The position numbers were made by a program, and so were the translations under genes. From Piezodorus guildinii (Eukaryota; Arthropoda; Insecta; Hemiptera; Pentatomidae): DNA of 64,000 nucleotides. Each line of letters opens with the position of its first letter. The first letter of the stretch is position 1. The notes beneath the pieces were generated by a model. That model had not been told where the DNA came from and did not search any database. It saw only the letters and a list, made by a program, of their open reading frames with translations. Of the stretch, positions 35,401 to 41,580 are shown piece after piece. Where the stretch lies: NCBI GenBank assembly GCA_023052935.1, contig CM041292.1, forward strand, positions 202,701,799-202,765,798, given 5' to 3'.

Positions 35401-35723
35401 TCAGAAGAGGTGCGATTTTAGTATATTTTGGTTGGAGGGTTGTCAGAAAATGACCACATGCTTAAATTTTTTTTTTTTTTAAATATTGTATCTACTTATT
35501 CTACTTTATATATATTTATTTATTTAATCATTTTTTTCTTTTTAGTTATGCTTGGAGTATAGCCGTTTGTAGGCATTGCCAGAAACACGTTGGGTGGCAG
35601 TTCATAGCCACAAACAGGAAGCTACAGCCTACAAAATTCTGGGGATTGTCGAGGCAGTCACTAGACACTCGCATTTGTACCGAGGATAACATGTGCAGTT
35701 TAGATGATTTACCTGTCATGTAA
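10036..35723 (+). CDS. CRBN: Cereblon, CRL4 substrate receptor (nine exons, one apparent frameshift)
   Basis: Cereblon is the substrate receptor of the CUL4-DDB1-RBX1 ubiquitin ligase. Exons total 1325 nt, one short of 442 codons (human cereblon has 442 residues). An acidic Ser/Glu-rich start leads into a LON-like domain (exons 3-5: [39 protein letters not shown]), a helical DDB1-binding middle (exons 6-7), and the CULT domain (exons 8-9) with zinc cysteines CGTC and CRHC and the binding-pocket tryptophans 380, 386 and 400. Residue 388 is Ile, where human has Val and mouse Ile; 378 is Phe instead of His. All junction phases agree except in exon 3, where one base is missing. The ATG at 10036 opens an acidic start like that of other cereblons. 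Introns are heavily invaded by transposons. Confidence 0.93.
11525..15453 (-). mobile_element. RNase H LINE (R1/LOA/I-type), nearly full length, decayed
   Basis: Poly-T at 11525-11549 is the minus-strand poly(A) tail. ACATTGTCT repeats at 11516-11524 and 15456-15463 mark the target-site duplication. From 5' to 3' on the minus strand: ORF1-like remnant (15400-14740), endonuclease-like remnants (about 14700-14340), reverse transcriptase (13445-12771: [35 protein letters not shown]), RNase H (about 12460-12000: [20 protein letters not shown]), and a zinc-knuckle tail (11967-11557: [18 protein letters not shown]). Many frameshifts and stops. Lies in cereblon intron 1, antisense. Confidence 0.85.
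12771..13445 (-). pseudogene. Reverse transcriptase remnant of the RNase H LINE
   Basis: Two overlapping minus-strand reading frames carry RT motifs: finger segment [20 protein letters not shown], block [12 protein letters not shown], block [14 protein letters not shown] and block [10 protein letters not shown]. The palm aspartates remain, but a frameshift near 13200 separates A from B. Confidence 0.85.
15929..16255 (-). pseudogene. RTE-like LINE C-terminal fragment
   Basis: Minus-strand pieces [19 protein letters not shown], then (frameshift) [17 protein letters not shown] and PTGKKPRGF match the C-terminus of the RTE element at 36450-37919, ending in a GAAGAAGA-type tail. Possibly the 3' end of the same copy whose 5' part lies at 19800-21720, split by the Jockey insertion. 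Confidence 0.65.
16523..16984 (+). pseudogene. Jockey ORF1 (gag-like) remnant
   Basis: 153 codons, Pro-rich ([20 protein letters not shown]), ending SEIPFNLPR with TGA overlapping the ORF2 ATG. No CCHC zinc knuckles remain, so most of a normal ORF1 is missing. An ATG at 16443 opens another frame ([10 protein letters not shown]...) that stops at about 16546, consistent with a frameshift. Confidence 0.55.
16981..19665 (+). CDS. Jockey ORF2: endonuclease-reverse transcriptase (894 aa)
   Basis: Nicks target DNA and copies element RNA into it. The apurinic-type endonuclease spans about residues 5-225: [26 protein letters not shown] and SDHSPV supply the catalytic Asn, Glu, Asp and His. The RT domain spans about 460-770: [26 protein letters not shown] (block A), [14 protein letters not shown] (block B) and [10 protein letters not shown] (block C). 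All palm aspartates are present. At about residues 798-803 it reads [11 protein letters not shown] where the fragment at 31.6-32.0 kb implies [16 protein letters not shown]: a 5-residue in-frame deletion. C-terminus [13 protein letters not shown] is shared by all copies. Confidence 0.92.
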   Translation: MNVKPLTIVLWNANGLHNHRDELDVFLHDKQIDVALLTETHFTKRSKFYLPDYITYRSDHPDNTAHAGSCILIHKSLSHSLIPSTPTDTIQSTSIIISTRPFHVTLSAVYCPPNKPLSYKLLDTLFRSLGPRFIAGGDYNAKHQRWGCRASNPRGNILSSVSISNCYTILSPMNPTYWPTSLRKSPDILDIFVSSQISFSQTMIEALNDLSSDHSPVLLSLHSSYVPKPPINSLITGRVDWDGFRCDLENTLDLKIPLKTRHDIDKAVGILTDSITNSIKDNTSSTFNINTTQQTVLPQHIRILLREKRRARSKWHRTRYPSDKTNYTKLTNKLKSELSKFKTQTLLNMTENLTTTDNSLWTTTKKLLKFKDFNHPLLNESQSWTRSDDEKSRTFAEHLSKIYNPHPDILNPHHLECIAAELDIPLQMNLPPKAFHPSEISNIIQSLPSRKAPGHDLITSRILKLLPRKAILYLTYICNAVLRSTYFPASWKLSIIKMIPKPKKPPEYPSSYRPISLICIMGKILEKLLLKRIYPILDSNHIIPDHQFGFRTSHSTIQQCHRVVDVVSSSLERGLYCTGVFLDVEQAFDRVWHPGLLYKLRKFLPPTYFLIIQSYLTDRSFKVNHNRSCSSLFNQYAGVPQGSILGPILYTVYTADIQSHPSTFLSTYADDTCVLSVNNDPTIASQTLQSHIKDLEVWCQNWRIKINSNKSHQITFTLRRKPMTSCPTVSFNNTPLVPVEQIRYLGLHLDKRLTWNPHTRLKRQETARRFRLLQHLLDKRSNLPLKYKRLIYMTIIRPIWTWGSTKPSNSSRLQSLQSKILRKILNAPYFVTNKLIHKDLNVPYVADLARTRYHSFHGKLHSHSNPLVSILASSTIPDNPPRRLKRRWPRDLLV
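19800..20522 (-). pseudogene. RTE-like LINE reverse transcriptase fragment
   Basis: Minus-strand [19 protein letters not shown], then [20 protein letters not shown] and [15 protein letters not shown] match the RT palm start of the element at 36450-37919. Stops and shifts throughout. Ends at 20522, where a hairpin-ended repeat begins; its upstream part resumes at 21436. Confidence 0.7.
20523..21435 (-). mobile_element. Hairpin-ended repeat (HINE-like), copy 2
   Basis: Begins TTTTTACTTTCACTTATCTATATATGAA...ATAGTAAGGGAAAGTATTGC and ends GTAAGGGAAAGTCGTGTG...GCACCAGATTTTT. About 910 bp, no ORF. Interrupts an RTE fragment. Confidence 0.68.
21436..21720 (-). pseudogene. RTE-like LINE linker fragment
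   Basis: Minus strand reads [20 protein letters not shown] then [11 protein letters not shown], the segment between endonuclease and RT in RTE-type elements. Continues downstream at 20522 beyond the repeat inserted between. Confidence 0.5.
21877..22025 (+). CDS. CRBN: Cereblon exon 2
   Basis: 149 nt after acceptor TTGCAG. Reads [20 protein letters not shown] and ends [10 protein letters not shown], matching the FDTSLPTSH region just before the LON domain of vertebrate cereblon. Donor TCA|GTAAGC, phase 0. Confidence 0.88.
22102..22827 (-). mobile_element. Internally deleted mariner, copy 1
   Basis: Ends TCGGGTTGTGTCACATGAAA and TTTCATGTGTAACAACCC. Carries the same terminal coding pieces as the copy at 43560-44462, and the GGGTCTTGCTGCCGCTCAGT junction. 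Further decayed. In cereblon intron 2. Confidence 0.8.
23131..23332 (+). CDS. CRBN: Cereblon exon 3 (LON domain; apparent 1-base deletion)
   Basis: 202 nt between acceptor TTATAG and donor AG|GTTAGT. The first frame reads [11 protein letters not shown] to LLPGQTFP and meets TGA at 23251-23253. From the CCC run onward the next frame continues [14 protein letters not shown] and TFGCISA, the expected LON sequence, and exits in the phase exon 4 requires. So one base is missing near 23248-23251, most simply CCCC read as CCC: an assembly error, or a real disrupting allele. Confidence 0.85.
23535..23975 (-). pseudogene. RTE-like LINE C-terminal fragment
   Basis: Same family as 52063-52678, reversed: TTCTTCTTCTTTAGCTTCTC is the tail, and the minus strand encodes a [16 protein letters not shown] then [21 protein letters not shown] C-terminus with stops. 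In cereblon intron 3. Confidence 0.7.
24440..24580 (+). mobile_element. Hammerhead element, family C, single decayed arm
   Basis: CTAATGA (24462-24468; G to A in the core), stem II GACCC/GGGTC, GAAATGTTGGC and the family C arm down to CTAATTATATCCACTA. A Helitron terminus (CTAG) begins at the very next base. Confidence 0.6.
24658..25618 (-). mobile_element. Second mariner family, decayed, nested in the Helitron
   Basis: Terminal inverted repeats TTGGGTTGTCCGGAAAGTTC and (inverse) GAACTTGTCGGAAACCTAA with TA on both sides. The minus strand keeps [11 protein letters not shown], ...[10 protein letters not shown] and SSRWERS-like pieces of a mariner transposase with many breaks. It interrupts Helitron sequence shared with 58395-58876. 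Confidence 0.8.
25650..25860 (-). pseudogene. Helitron Pif1-type helicase C-terminal remnant
   Basis: Minus strand reads [45 protein letters not shown]. The TINKSxGQ segment is the conserved helicase motif of Helitron RepHel proteins; the rest of the protein is absent. Confidence 0.8.
26108..26254 (+). CDS. CRBN: Cereblon exon 4 (LON domain core)
   Basis: 147 nt. Reads [20 protein letters not shown] then [17 protein letters not shown], the most conserved LON segment of cereblon (FGTTAEIY and GRQRF are diagnostic). Donor TGTGG|GTAAGT. Confidence 0.92.
26653..27467. mobile_element. Harbinger-like MITE, copy 2 (long)
   Basis: Ends AGGCAGCGATACACG...GTATGTGTAGGTGAGGTGAA and inverse CTCACCTACACATACCC...GTGTATCGCCGCCT; flanks TTA/TAA. 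815 bp with an extra internal segment including a second partial terminus (GTATACGGTGAGAGTACG). Confidence 0.7.
27660..28114. mobile_element. Harbinger-like MITE, copy 3
   Basis: AGGCGGCGATACACGGTGAG and inverse CTCACCGTGTATCGCTGCCT, with TAA on each side. The interior resembles copy 1 (ACATGTTTTTAATGTAGAAA segment). Confidence 0.75.
28192..28394 (+). pseudogene. Poly(A)-tailed retrocopy 1
   Basis: About 200 bp ending AATAAAACCAGAGGGTATG then a run of A, the arrangement of a polyadenylated mRNA 3' end. Flanked by ATGTAATGGTG (28181-28191 and 28395-28405). Source gene not recognised. Confidence 0.55.
28406..28688 (+). pseudogene. Poly(A)-tailed retrocopy 2 at the same target site
   Basis: About 280 bp ending in about 24 A, followed by ATGTAATCGTG (28689-28699), a near-copy of the repeat preceding it. 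No ORF or family recognised. Confidence 0.5.
28846..29023 (+). pseudogene. Jockey ORF2 3' fragment
   Basis: Matches the C-terminal end of ORF2 at 16981-19665 ([33 protein letters not shown]) with a 30-bp deletion, just upstream of cereblon exon 5. Confidence 0.75.
29138..29245 (+). CDS. CRBN: Cereblon exon 5
   Basis: 108 nt after acceptor TTTCAG. Reads [20 protein letters not shown] then [15 protein letters not shown], matching the cereblon VQILPECVLP...VQLESLN stretch. Donor AG|GTATTA. Confidence 0.9.
29560..30058 (-). mobile_element. Internally deleted mariner, copy 2 (short)
   Basis: TTGGGTTGTGTCACATGAAA and TTTCATGTGAAACAACCCAA with TA on both sides. The C-terminal piece is present; the N-terminal HTH region is also lost. 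Cereblon intron 5. Confidence 0.82.
30178..30460 (+). repeat. tRNA-derived SINE, best full-length copy
   Basis: Head has an A box (TAGCTAGGTGGTTAGCATAA) and B box (GAGTTCAAATCC) as in a tRNA. Body runs through CCGTCCTTCGGAGGGGACG and GCGATGTCAGGTACTCG to the tail GACGTTAAATAAATAAACAA. Other copies: 971-1495, 35012-35300, 40497-40590, 40815-40985, 41338-41580, 57655-57880. Confidence 0.82.
30668..31150 (-). mobile_element. Hairpin-ended repeat, copy 3, interrupted and truncated
   Basis: Palindromic end CTTTCCCTTA...TATATAGTAAGGGAAAG at 30670-30710, then a LINE fragment, then the repeat resumes at 30977 with AGTATTGCGATCTTGAAAAT and stops in a TATG-rich microsatellite at about 31150. Confidence 0.6.
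30715..30970 (+). pseudogene. RNase H LINE C-terminal fragment (zinc knuckle)
   Basis: Reads [20 protein letters not shown] then [20 protein letters not shown], matching the [18 protein letters not shown] tail of the LINE at 11525-15453. Ends in a short poly(A) inside a hairpin-ended repeat. Confidence 0.72.
31372..31493 (+). CDS. CRBN: Cereblon exon 6
   Basis: 122 nt. Reads [20 protein letters not shown] then [20 protein letters not shown], matching the SWPRWLYSLYDAE region that opens the helical DDB1-binding part. Donor G|GTATCT. Confidence 0.9.
31758..31797 (-). ncRNA. Hammerhead-like motif C (left arm of 31655 element)
   Basis: Minus strand: AGCC, CTGATGA (31793-31787), extra T, GACCC...GGGTC, GAAA, CGTT, GGC. 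Stem I GCC/GGC only 3 bp; all core residues present. Confidence 0.5.
31890..31929 (+). ncRNA. Hammerhead-like motif C (right arm of 31655 element)
   Basis: AGCC, CTGATGA (31894-31900), T, GACCC (31902-31906), loop, GGGTC (31914-31918), GAAA, CGTT|GGC. The cleavage triplet would be GUU, a poor one for hammerheads. Confidence 0.5.
32543..32688 (+). CDS. CRBN: Cereblon exon 7 (DDB1-binding helices)
   Basis: 146 nt. Reads [20 protein letters not shown] then [20 protein letters not shown], matching the cereblon PSNPIDFSYRVAACLP...RLRCELDIM segment that docks on DDB1. Donor AAA|GTAATG, phase 0. Confidence 0.92.
32783..32976 (+). CDS. CRBN: Cereblon exon 8 (CULT domain, first half)
   Basis: 194 nt after a 94-bp intron. 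Carries the first zinc cysteine pair (CGTC), then [20 protein letters not shown] and THFSWFPG with the first pocket Trp (380). The human His378 position is Phe and Glu377 is His. Donor GG|GTATGT. Confidence 0.93.
33061..34687 (+). mobile_element. Non-autonomous Helitron
   Basis: Starts A|TCTATGCATATAAAAATCTC and ends AAAGCCGCAGGTTACAGCTAG|T, the TC...CTAG ends in A|T context. 1627 bp, no helicase coding seen. In cereblon intron 8. Confidence 0.72.
35012..35300 (+). repeat. tRNA-derived SINE copy
   Basis: A box TAGCGTAGTGGCTAACATAG, B box TGGTTCAAACC, shared body (CCGTCCTTCGGAGGGGGCG) and tail AAAAAAGTGACGTTAAACGT. Cereblon intron 8, 245 bp before exon 9. Confidence 0.8.
35546..35723 (+). CDS. 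CRBN: Cereblon exon 9 (CULT domain, stop codon)
   Basis: 178 nt after acceptor TTTTAG. Reads [19 protein letters not shown] then [10 protein letters not shown], ending at TAA 35721-35723. Holds the second zinc cysteine pair (391, 394) and pocket tryptophans 386 and 400, all at the human numbers once the exon 3 base is counted. Confidence 0.93.
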
Positions 35724-35927
35724 TTTAATTATTCTCCATAATTTACTGTTACAGTTATAGATTACATTTTATGAAAAATAATCACCTGGCTTTCAAGCTG
35801 TAGTATTCCTTTTGACATAATATATGTGTATATATATATATGTTGTGGAAAATGGAGTAGTTTTATCTAAGAACTGATCATAAATATAGATGTGTTTAAT
35901 ACAATCTAAATTATGTGTTTTTTGTTA

Positions 35928-35933
35928 AATAAA
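35928..35933 (+). terminator. CRBN: Candidate cereblon poly(A) signal (proximal)
   Basis: AATAAA about 205 nt after the stop codon. A second AATAAA lies at 36366-36371, just before a TTTTGCC/T-rich stretch. Either could serve. Confidence 0.45.
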
Positions 35934-36365
35934 AGTATAAATTATTGTCATATATGTTAATGAAGGTTTTATTGAAAGAGATGAATAGATTGATAAATAG
36001 TATTTTTAATAAGAAAATATTTTTATTTTTAAATACCTTATTTTGATAAAATAATGAATATTTCTTTGAATATACTTTTCACTTTTTGTATATAATTGGA
36101 GAATTTAACTAATTAAGGCCAAATTTGTTTTTTGTTTTTTTCAAATTTATATGTATTCTTTATCTTTAGGTAAAGATTTATATTGTAAAAAGCTCATATT
36201 TAATTGATTTACTTATGTGAATGAAAAAAAAAATTATTATTTTTTTCATTTTGATGTATTTCTGATAGTGAAACTATCAAATTGTGATTTTATTTTATTT
36301 GGCTGTTTTATAGACTGTTGTAAAGTTGAAGGCTGGAATGTTACTCATTTATAATCTTGATGTGT

Positions 36366-36371
36366 AATAAA
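36366..36371 (+). terminator. CRBN: Candidate cereblon poly(A) signal (distal)
   Basis: AATAAA 643 nt after the stop, followed by T-rich sequence. It lies 80 bp before the RTE element at 36450, so a distal 3' UTR would end just short of it. Confidence 0.4.
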
Positions 36372-36449
36372 GTATTTACTGATCATTTTGCCTTATTTTT
36401 CTTTTATTTCTAAACTCCTGTAATGTTCAACTTTTCCTAATTCAGTTCT

Positions 36450-37919
36450 TCTTCTTCTTCTTTATCTTCCTCTTCGAGCCATTATTGGCGTAGAGGGGCC
36501 TCGATCCAGCGCTGCCAGTTATTCCGGTCTCCGCTGAGTCGTTTCATTTCTACAAGGGTCTTGCCCCTGTTACTCCCAATCCTCTGGACCATATCCTGAT
36601 AGGAAATTCTAGGTCGGCCACGTGGTCTTCTTCCTGTAGGTCTTGCTTCCAGTGTCCTTCTGGGTTCCCTTATTTCGTCCATGCGGCAGACATGACCAAA
36701 CCATTTTAATTGCCTGTTTTCCATTATCGTCTTCAATGGTGGTACCTCGAGTTGCTCTCTGATTCTATTGTTCCGGACACAATCTCGCCTTGTCTTTCCC
36801 GCTGCTCTACGTAAAAATTTCATTTCAGCAGCAGTGATTCGGCTGATATGTTTGTCGAGCATCACCCAACTCTCGCCTCCATATGTAAGCACTGGTAGGT
36901 AAATGGCTTTATAGATGTGCATCTTAACATCTCGCCCTACTTCACGGTGTCCTATTATACTATTGTTAATCTGGTAGTACACCTGGTTCGCTTTATTGAT
37001 CCTATTTCCAATCTCTTGGTCAATTCTGCCAGACCTGTCTATAATGGTTCCCAGGTAATTGAATTCATTTACCACTTCTAGGGTCTTCCCATTGCATACC
37101 ATTTCAACATTTTCTTCTTCATTCCGTGAGAGAACCAGAATCTTACTTTTGGAGTCGTTGATGGACATTCCCTTACGCAATAGTTCTGCCTCCCATTCCA
37201 CCAGAGCTTGTTGCAGCTTTTCTTTTGTGTCCGCTAATAGAACAATGTCATCGGCATATAGGAGGCATTTCACCAGAACTGTCTGCATCTTCCATTTTCC
37301 TATTTCAGTCCATGCCGTTCTTCGCTTGCAGACTTTATGGATCTCATCCATCAGAATCAAGAATAGGAGAGGGCTAAGACTGTCCCCCTGTCTGACTCCT
37401 CTATCAAGAGGAAATGATTTGGATTCTCTACCATTGATTCTGACGACTCCCTTAGCATTTCTGTATGTTGATTGGATTGCCTGCATCAAATCTGATGGTA
37501 CATTCTTTGCAGCAAGAGCATTCCATATTTCATATCTAGGCACAGAATCGAACGCAGCTTTGAGATCCAGGAAAGCCACATAGATACTTTTATTTCTGTC
37601 CCAAACCTTTTCAGAAATGTTTCTAAGCACAAAAATATGGTCCTGGGTCTGCCTTCCCGGGCGGAAGCCCGCCTGCTCCTCTTCGTGTTGACTTTCCACA
37701 ATACTTCTCAATCTTCTCTCGAGGATAGAGGTGTACATTTTATAGGCTACGGACAGCAAGCTAATTGGTCTATAATTCTCGCATACGGTTGAGGAGCCTT
37801 TCTTATGTATGGGGACTATAGCGCTATATTCCCAATCTGAAGGAATTATCTTGTTATCCCATACAGTTTGGAACAGTCCTTGGAGTGCTTTTTTGAGCTC
37901 TTCACCACCAAATTTCAGG
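36450..37919 (-). pseudogene. RTE-like LINE, 5'-truncated, open RT frame, 11-bp TSD
   Basis: AATTCAGTTCT at 36439-36449 and 37920-37930 bounds the copy. The minus-strand frame is open for about 480 codons: palm VPIHKKGSSTVCENYRPISL, FLDLKAAFDSVP (block A), GVRQGDSLSPLLFL (block B), LLYADDIVLLAD (block C), C-terminal RITAAEMKFLRRAAGKTRRD and LKWFGHVCRMDEI. The first codons of the apparent ORF, 37957-37931, lie in target DNA. Tail is (GAA)n. The endonuclease domain is missing, so it cannot move by itself. Confidence 0.88.
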
Positions 37920-38079
37920 AATTCAGTTCTATGATTCCATTTCTTCTTTGTTTCCATTCTGTATCCAAGAAATTAGTGGTTAGTGGCGAACAATACTTTG
38001 AGTGCCATGTTATATACCATTTACTTTTCCTAAATAAAACAGTGAGAACTTATTCAAAGTCCTAACATACTGATAAATT

Positions 38080-38995
38080 TTTACTTTCACTTACCTATAT
38101 ATCAAATACATAGTAAGGGAAAGTATTGCGATCATGACAATTTTTGAATTTCAGTTTCCAACAGAAATAAACGTTTTAGGGTCTTCTGAGTCCAAATGAC
38201 CAAGTCCCGCAAAAAGGTCTGTGTGTGTGTGTATGTCTATGGTAACTTGAGGGCGAAAACGGAAAGTCCCATGAAACTGAAATTTTATATTTAAGACAAC
38301 TATACGCCCGAGATGTTACAGAAACATTTTCATCAAAATCAGCTAACCAGAAGAGCCACCTTATACCATGCATTTTACACCTTTTTACGATTTTATCAAA
38401 AATGGCTCTAATGATTTTGATTAAACTCCCTATATCAATGTAAAATTTAATAGGCTTTAATGTGATGTAGGTTTCATTCTGATTGAAATTGTCTGACAGG
38501 AATTAATGCCGATATATTAAATTTTCTTTCTCTAAAGTATCTTTAATTTTATAGATACCATAAAAATTACCATATTATCTTGTTAACGCTGATGAAAAAC
38601 AAGTAAATATATAAATTGAATAAATTTGATTCCCAACTAAAGGAGAAAACTGAAAAAATATTTTTTAATACAATTTTTGGTTTTTAACATAAGAGCAGTA
38701 ATATACATGTATAATATACTGTTGGAAAGCTAATGATTTTAGAAAAATATTATCTTATACACAAGCTAGTAAAAGTTAATAAATAGTGCTGAAAAGCTGA
38801 TGAAACTGATTATTTTAGATAATAATATAATAGATTTTTTGATAAAACACATGTTTCTCTGTAGAAATTCGACTTAATTAATTCTTTAATGGTTTCACTC
38901 ATTTTTATCTCTTAACTATATTTGAAAATTCTTTAATCAATTTTTATAACGGAGGGAAGTGAAAGTCGTGTGTCGACCGCACCAGATTTTTTTTA
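38080..38995 (-). mobile_element. Hairpin-ended repeat (HINE-like), copy 4
   Basis: TTTTTACTTTCACTTACCTA...CATAGTAAGGGAAAGTATTG to GGAAGTGAAAGTCGTGTG...CACCAGATTTTTT, about 915 bp, with GTGTGTGTGTG about 140 bp from the hairpin end. Confidence 0.72.
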
Positions 38996-39145
38996 CTTAT
39001 GTGGCTTTATAATTTCATCAACGATACAAGCTTTCTTTTAAAAACATTATATTACAATGCTCATGACATTTCTCTTTGCTTTGATTTAATCAAATATTAT
39101 TGGAAACATAGTATTAAAAACGGAAAAGATTTTTTTTTTCTTTTA

Positions 39146-39610
39146 ATATTATTGACACCAAACCATTTTGAACACGTAGAGAAATTCAAGTATTTAGGTT
39201 CAATTATAACTAGAAAAAATGAAATCCAGGAAGAAATAAAGTCCCGGTTAAAGGTGGGAAATGCGTGTTATTATTCAGTTGATAAGTTACTTAGTTCGCG
39301 GCTTCTATCTAAAAACTTAAAGATTAGAATTTATAAAACTATTATTCTTCCAACGGTTCTTTACGGATGTGAAACATGGCCGCTTACTTTGAAGGATGAA
39401 CAACGGCTTAAGGTTTTATAAAACGCATAAAGTTGGTATTTGCTGATCCGACTGGTAGGCGTCCGAAAGGTAGGCCGAAGCGGAGATGGGAGGATTGCGT
39501 TAAGGCTGATCTCAGGGGTTTGGGCTTGAATGGTGAACATTGGACGAGTCTGTGTAGGCGGAATTTGGTGGTATCGGCATCGAACCTTCGGGTTCGCTAA
39601 GCCTATTATT
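39146..39610 (+). pseudogene. LINE (RTE-like) C-terminal fragment with (ATT)n tail
   Basis: Reads NHFEHVEKFKYLGSIITRKN, IRIYKTIILPTVLYGCETWP then (shifted) DPTGRRPKGRPKRRWEDCVK and ends in TATTATTATT. A related minus-strand copy lies at 57900-58375. Confidence 0.78.
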
Positions 39611-39887
39611 ATTATTTAATATTATTGATTAAAAGGTTTTCTTAGCTATTACAAGTCAAGGCCCAAAATATTTAGTAGGGTTTTTGATGTGACTTGCAGG
39701 CCACTTAGTTGAGGAGATCACTGCTTTACTCCATTTAAGGTTTACTTTATTATTACTTTTTTCTAAATCCTTCTACTAAGCTCATGTATGTTAGAGAAAG
39801 GTAACAGTTGAATTTTTGCCTGCAATAATTGCTAGGCATATCCTTAGATCATTAAGCTCGTAATGTAGAGGGTTAAGCTTTTGTTTA

Positions 39888-40795
39888 TTCATTTAATATC
39901 ACTTTTATGCTACTGTTTGTTATGTATTGAGGATGCTGATGGCTCTAAATTCATTATTGAATCATTAATACATTAATCAACTAAATATTAATAAGCCTTT
40001 ATTATTTCAAAGTTCAAAAGGCGTTTACCTCCATGGGGCTCCTCAGCGATACCTCGGGGAACTTCCTAGACCCAGGGGCACTTCCCATATCAGCCCCGTC
40101 TTCCTTTGCCTGATAGCAGATCGGCAATTTCCAAAAAAGAGTACTTTGGAGAGAAAAGAGGGTGAGGTGATGAGGGTGCGATTTTAGAATCAAAAAGGTC
40201 AGTCGAGTTCCATCTACAAGAAGAGTCGAGTCTTACAAGAGGGACAGAAGAAGCAGAGATTCGAGAGAGGTCCATTGGGGAGTCTGAGAGCCTAGAAGGG
40301 ATGCCTGACACAAATTCCAGCTCCACCAGCCGACTAAGTTTCAGAAGGAAACTTTTTATTGTAATATTGTTTGGCAATGATAACTACAAGAAATCCCTCA
40401 GTATTCTCAGACATAGTTTAAATAAATTGTATATGTATAAGCTAATAATAATGTCTTTATTGTTTTTTGTTTATTCATTTAATGTCACTTAAATGAACTT
40501 GTTCAAATCCTAGGACCACCTGCAGGTTTGAACCCCTGACCTTTGTCATAATAGGCTATTATGCTAGCCACCCTGCTACGGGTGATCCCATAATGTCTTT
40601 ATTGAAACTTGAAAATACTTTAATCTTCCCCTGCATGCCACTATTTGGATTGGTAAACATGATACCTTTGGAAAATAAATCAAACGGCTTCAGTAAATAT
40701 AGTCTATATATTGATTAAAGATATCAGTTAATATAGTTTTTGAAGTTACCGCTGCCTTAGAAAAGCAGCTAGTCAAAAACATAGCTTGTTGCTAA
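39888..40795 (-). repeat. Unclassified ~800-bp dispersed repeat (copy 2), with SINE insertion
   Basis: Reverse complement of the repeat at 2440-3240. A SINE head fragment (ACCTGCAGGTTTGAACCCCT...) sits at about 40497-40590. Its end, minus-strand TAGCATAAAAGTGATATTAA, resembles the tRNA-SINE tail. Confidence 0.6.
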
Positions 40796-40814
40796 TTTGA
40801 TAATGCTACAGAGG

Positions 40815-40985
40815 AAGTCCTAAGTTTTGTCTTTCCAGGTTTCATTAGGATAGGAATTTTTAACAAGTATCTGACATCGAACAGGCTTGGGACCACCATT
40901 TTACATCCCCCTCGAAGCACAGCATAACTAAGGATTTTTTACTCCCATTAAAAAATCCTAGGACCACCTGCGGGTTTAAAAATTT
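40815..40985 (-). repeat. tRNA-derived SINE, 3' part
   Basis: Reverse of the 30178 family: AAGTCCTAAGTTTTGTCTTT, GTATCTGACATCGAACAGGC, ACTAAGGATTTTTTACTCCC. Head missing. Confidence 0.65.
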
Positions 40986-41337
40986 GTTTTTTTTTTTTCA
41001 GTTTTCTCCTTTAGTTGTTTTTCAAATTCGCACAACTTACATATTTAGCTGTCATTTATAAATGATAACAAAGTAATATGGTTATTTTTATAGTCAACCA
41101 CCAAAGCTGAGATAGTATACCTGCATATGTTCAGCCTCCAAGAGTTCTCAACTCCAAATGGTATGTTCTCACTTCCAACCAAGTCGCAACCTAGCCAGGG
41201 AGAGACCAATGGTTTAAGATCTCTTACCTCTGGAGCATTGTGAATATGCCTAAAGGGATTAAGGATATCCACATTGAAGTAGCTTCTTGCAATATCTTGT
41301 TTGTTGCAATATCTACTATGAATAATCGGACAATACA

Positions 41338-41580
41338 ACAGTGGGAGTCCTAAATTTTGCCTATCCAGGTTTAATTAGGATGGAGATCTTTAACGAGTGC
41401 CTGACATCGCATAGGCTCGGGACAATCTTTTAACGTCCCCCCCCCAAAGGATGGTTTAACTAAGGATGTTTTACTCCCATTAAATAATCCTTGGGCCACC
41501 CGCAGGTTTGAACCCGCGACCTTTAGCATAGAAAGCTGTTATGCTAGCCACTTTGCTATGGATGCCGCCCCGCAATATCT
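41338..41580 (-). repeat. tRNA-derived SINE copy
   Basis: Reverse of the 30178 family, with B box (GCAGGTTTGAACCCGCGACC) and A box (GTTATGCTAGCCACTTTGCT) at the right end. Confidence 0.75.

Noticed and set aside
36430..36475. TTCTTCTTCTTC array taken at first as a microsatellite.
   Set aside because: It is the (GAA)n tail of a minus-strand RTE insertion with an 11-bp target-site duplication.
37059..37583. Plus-strand 174-codon ORF.
   Set aside because: Antisense shadow of the RTE reverse transcriptase frame.
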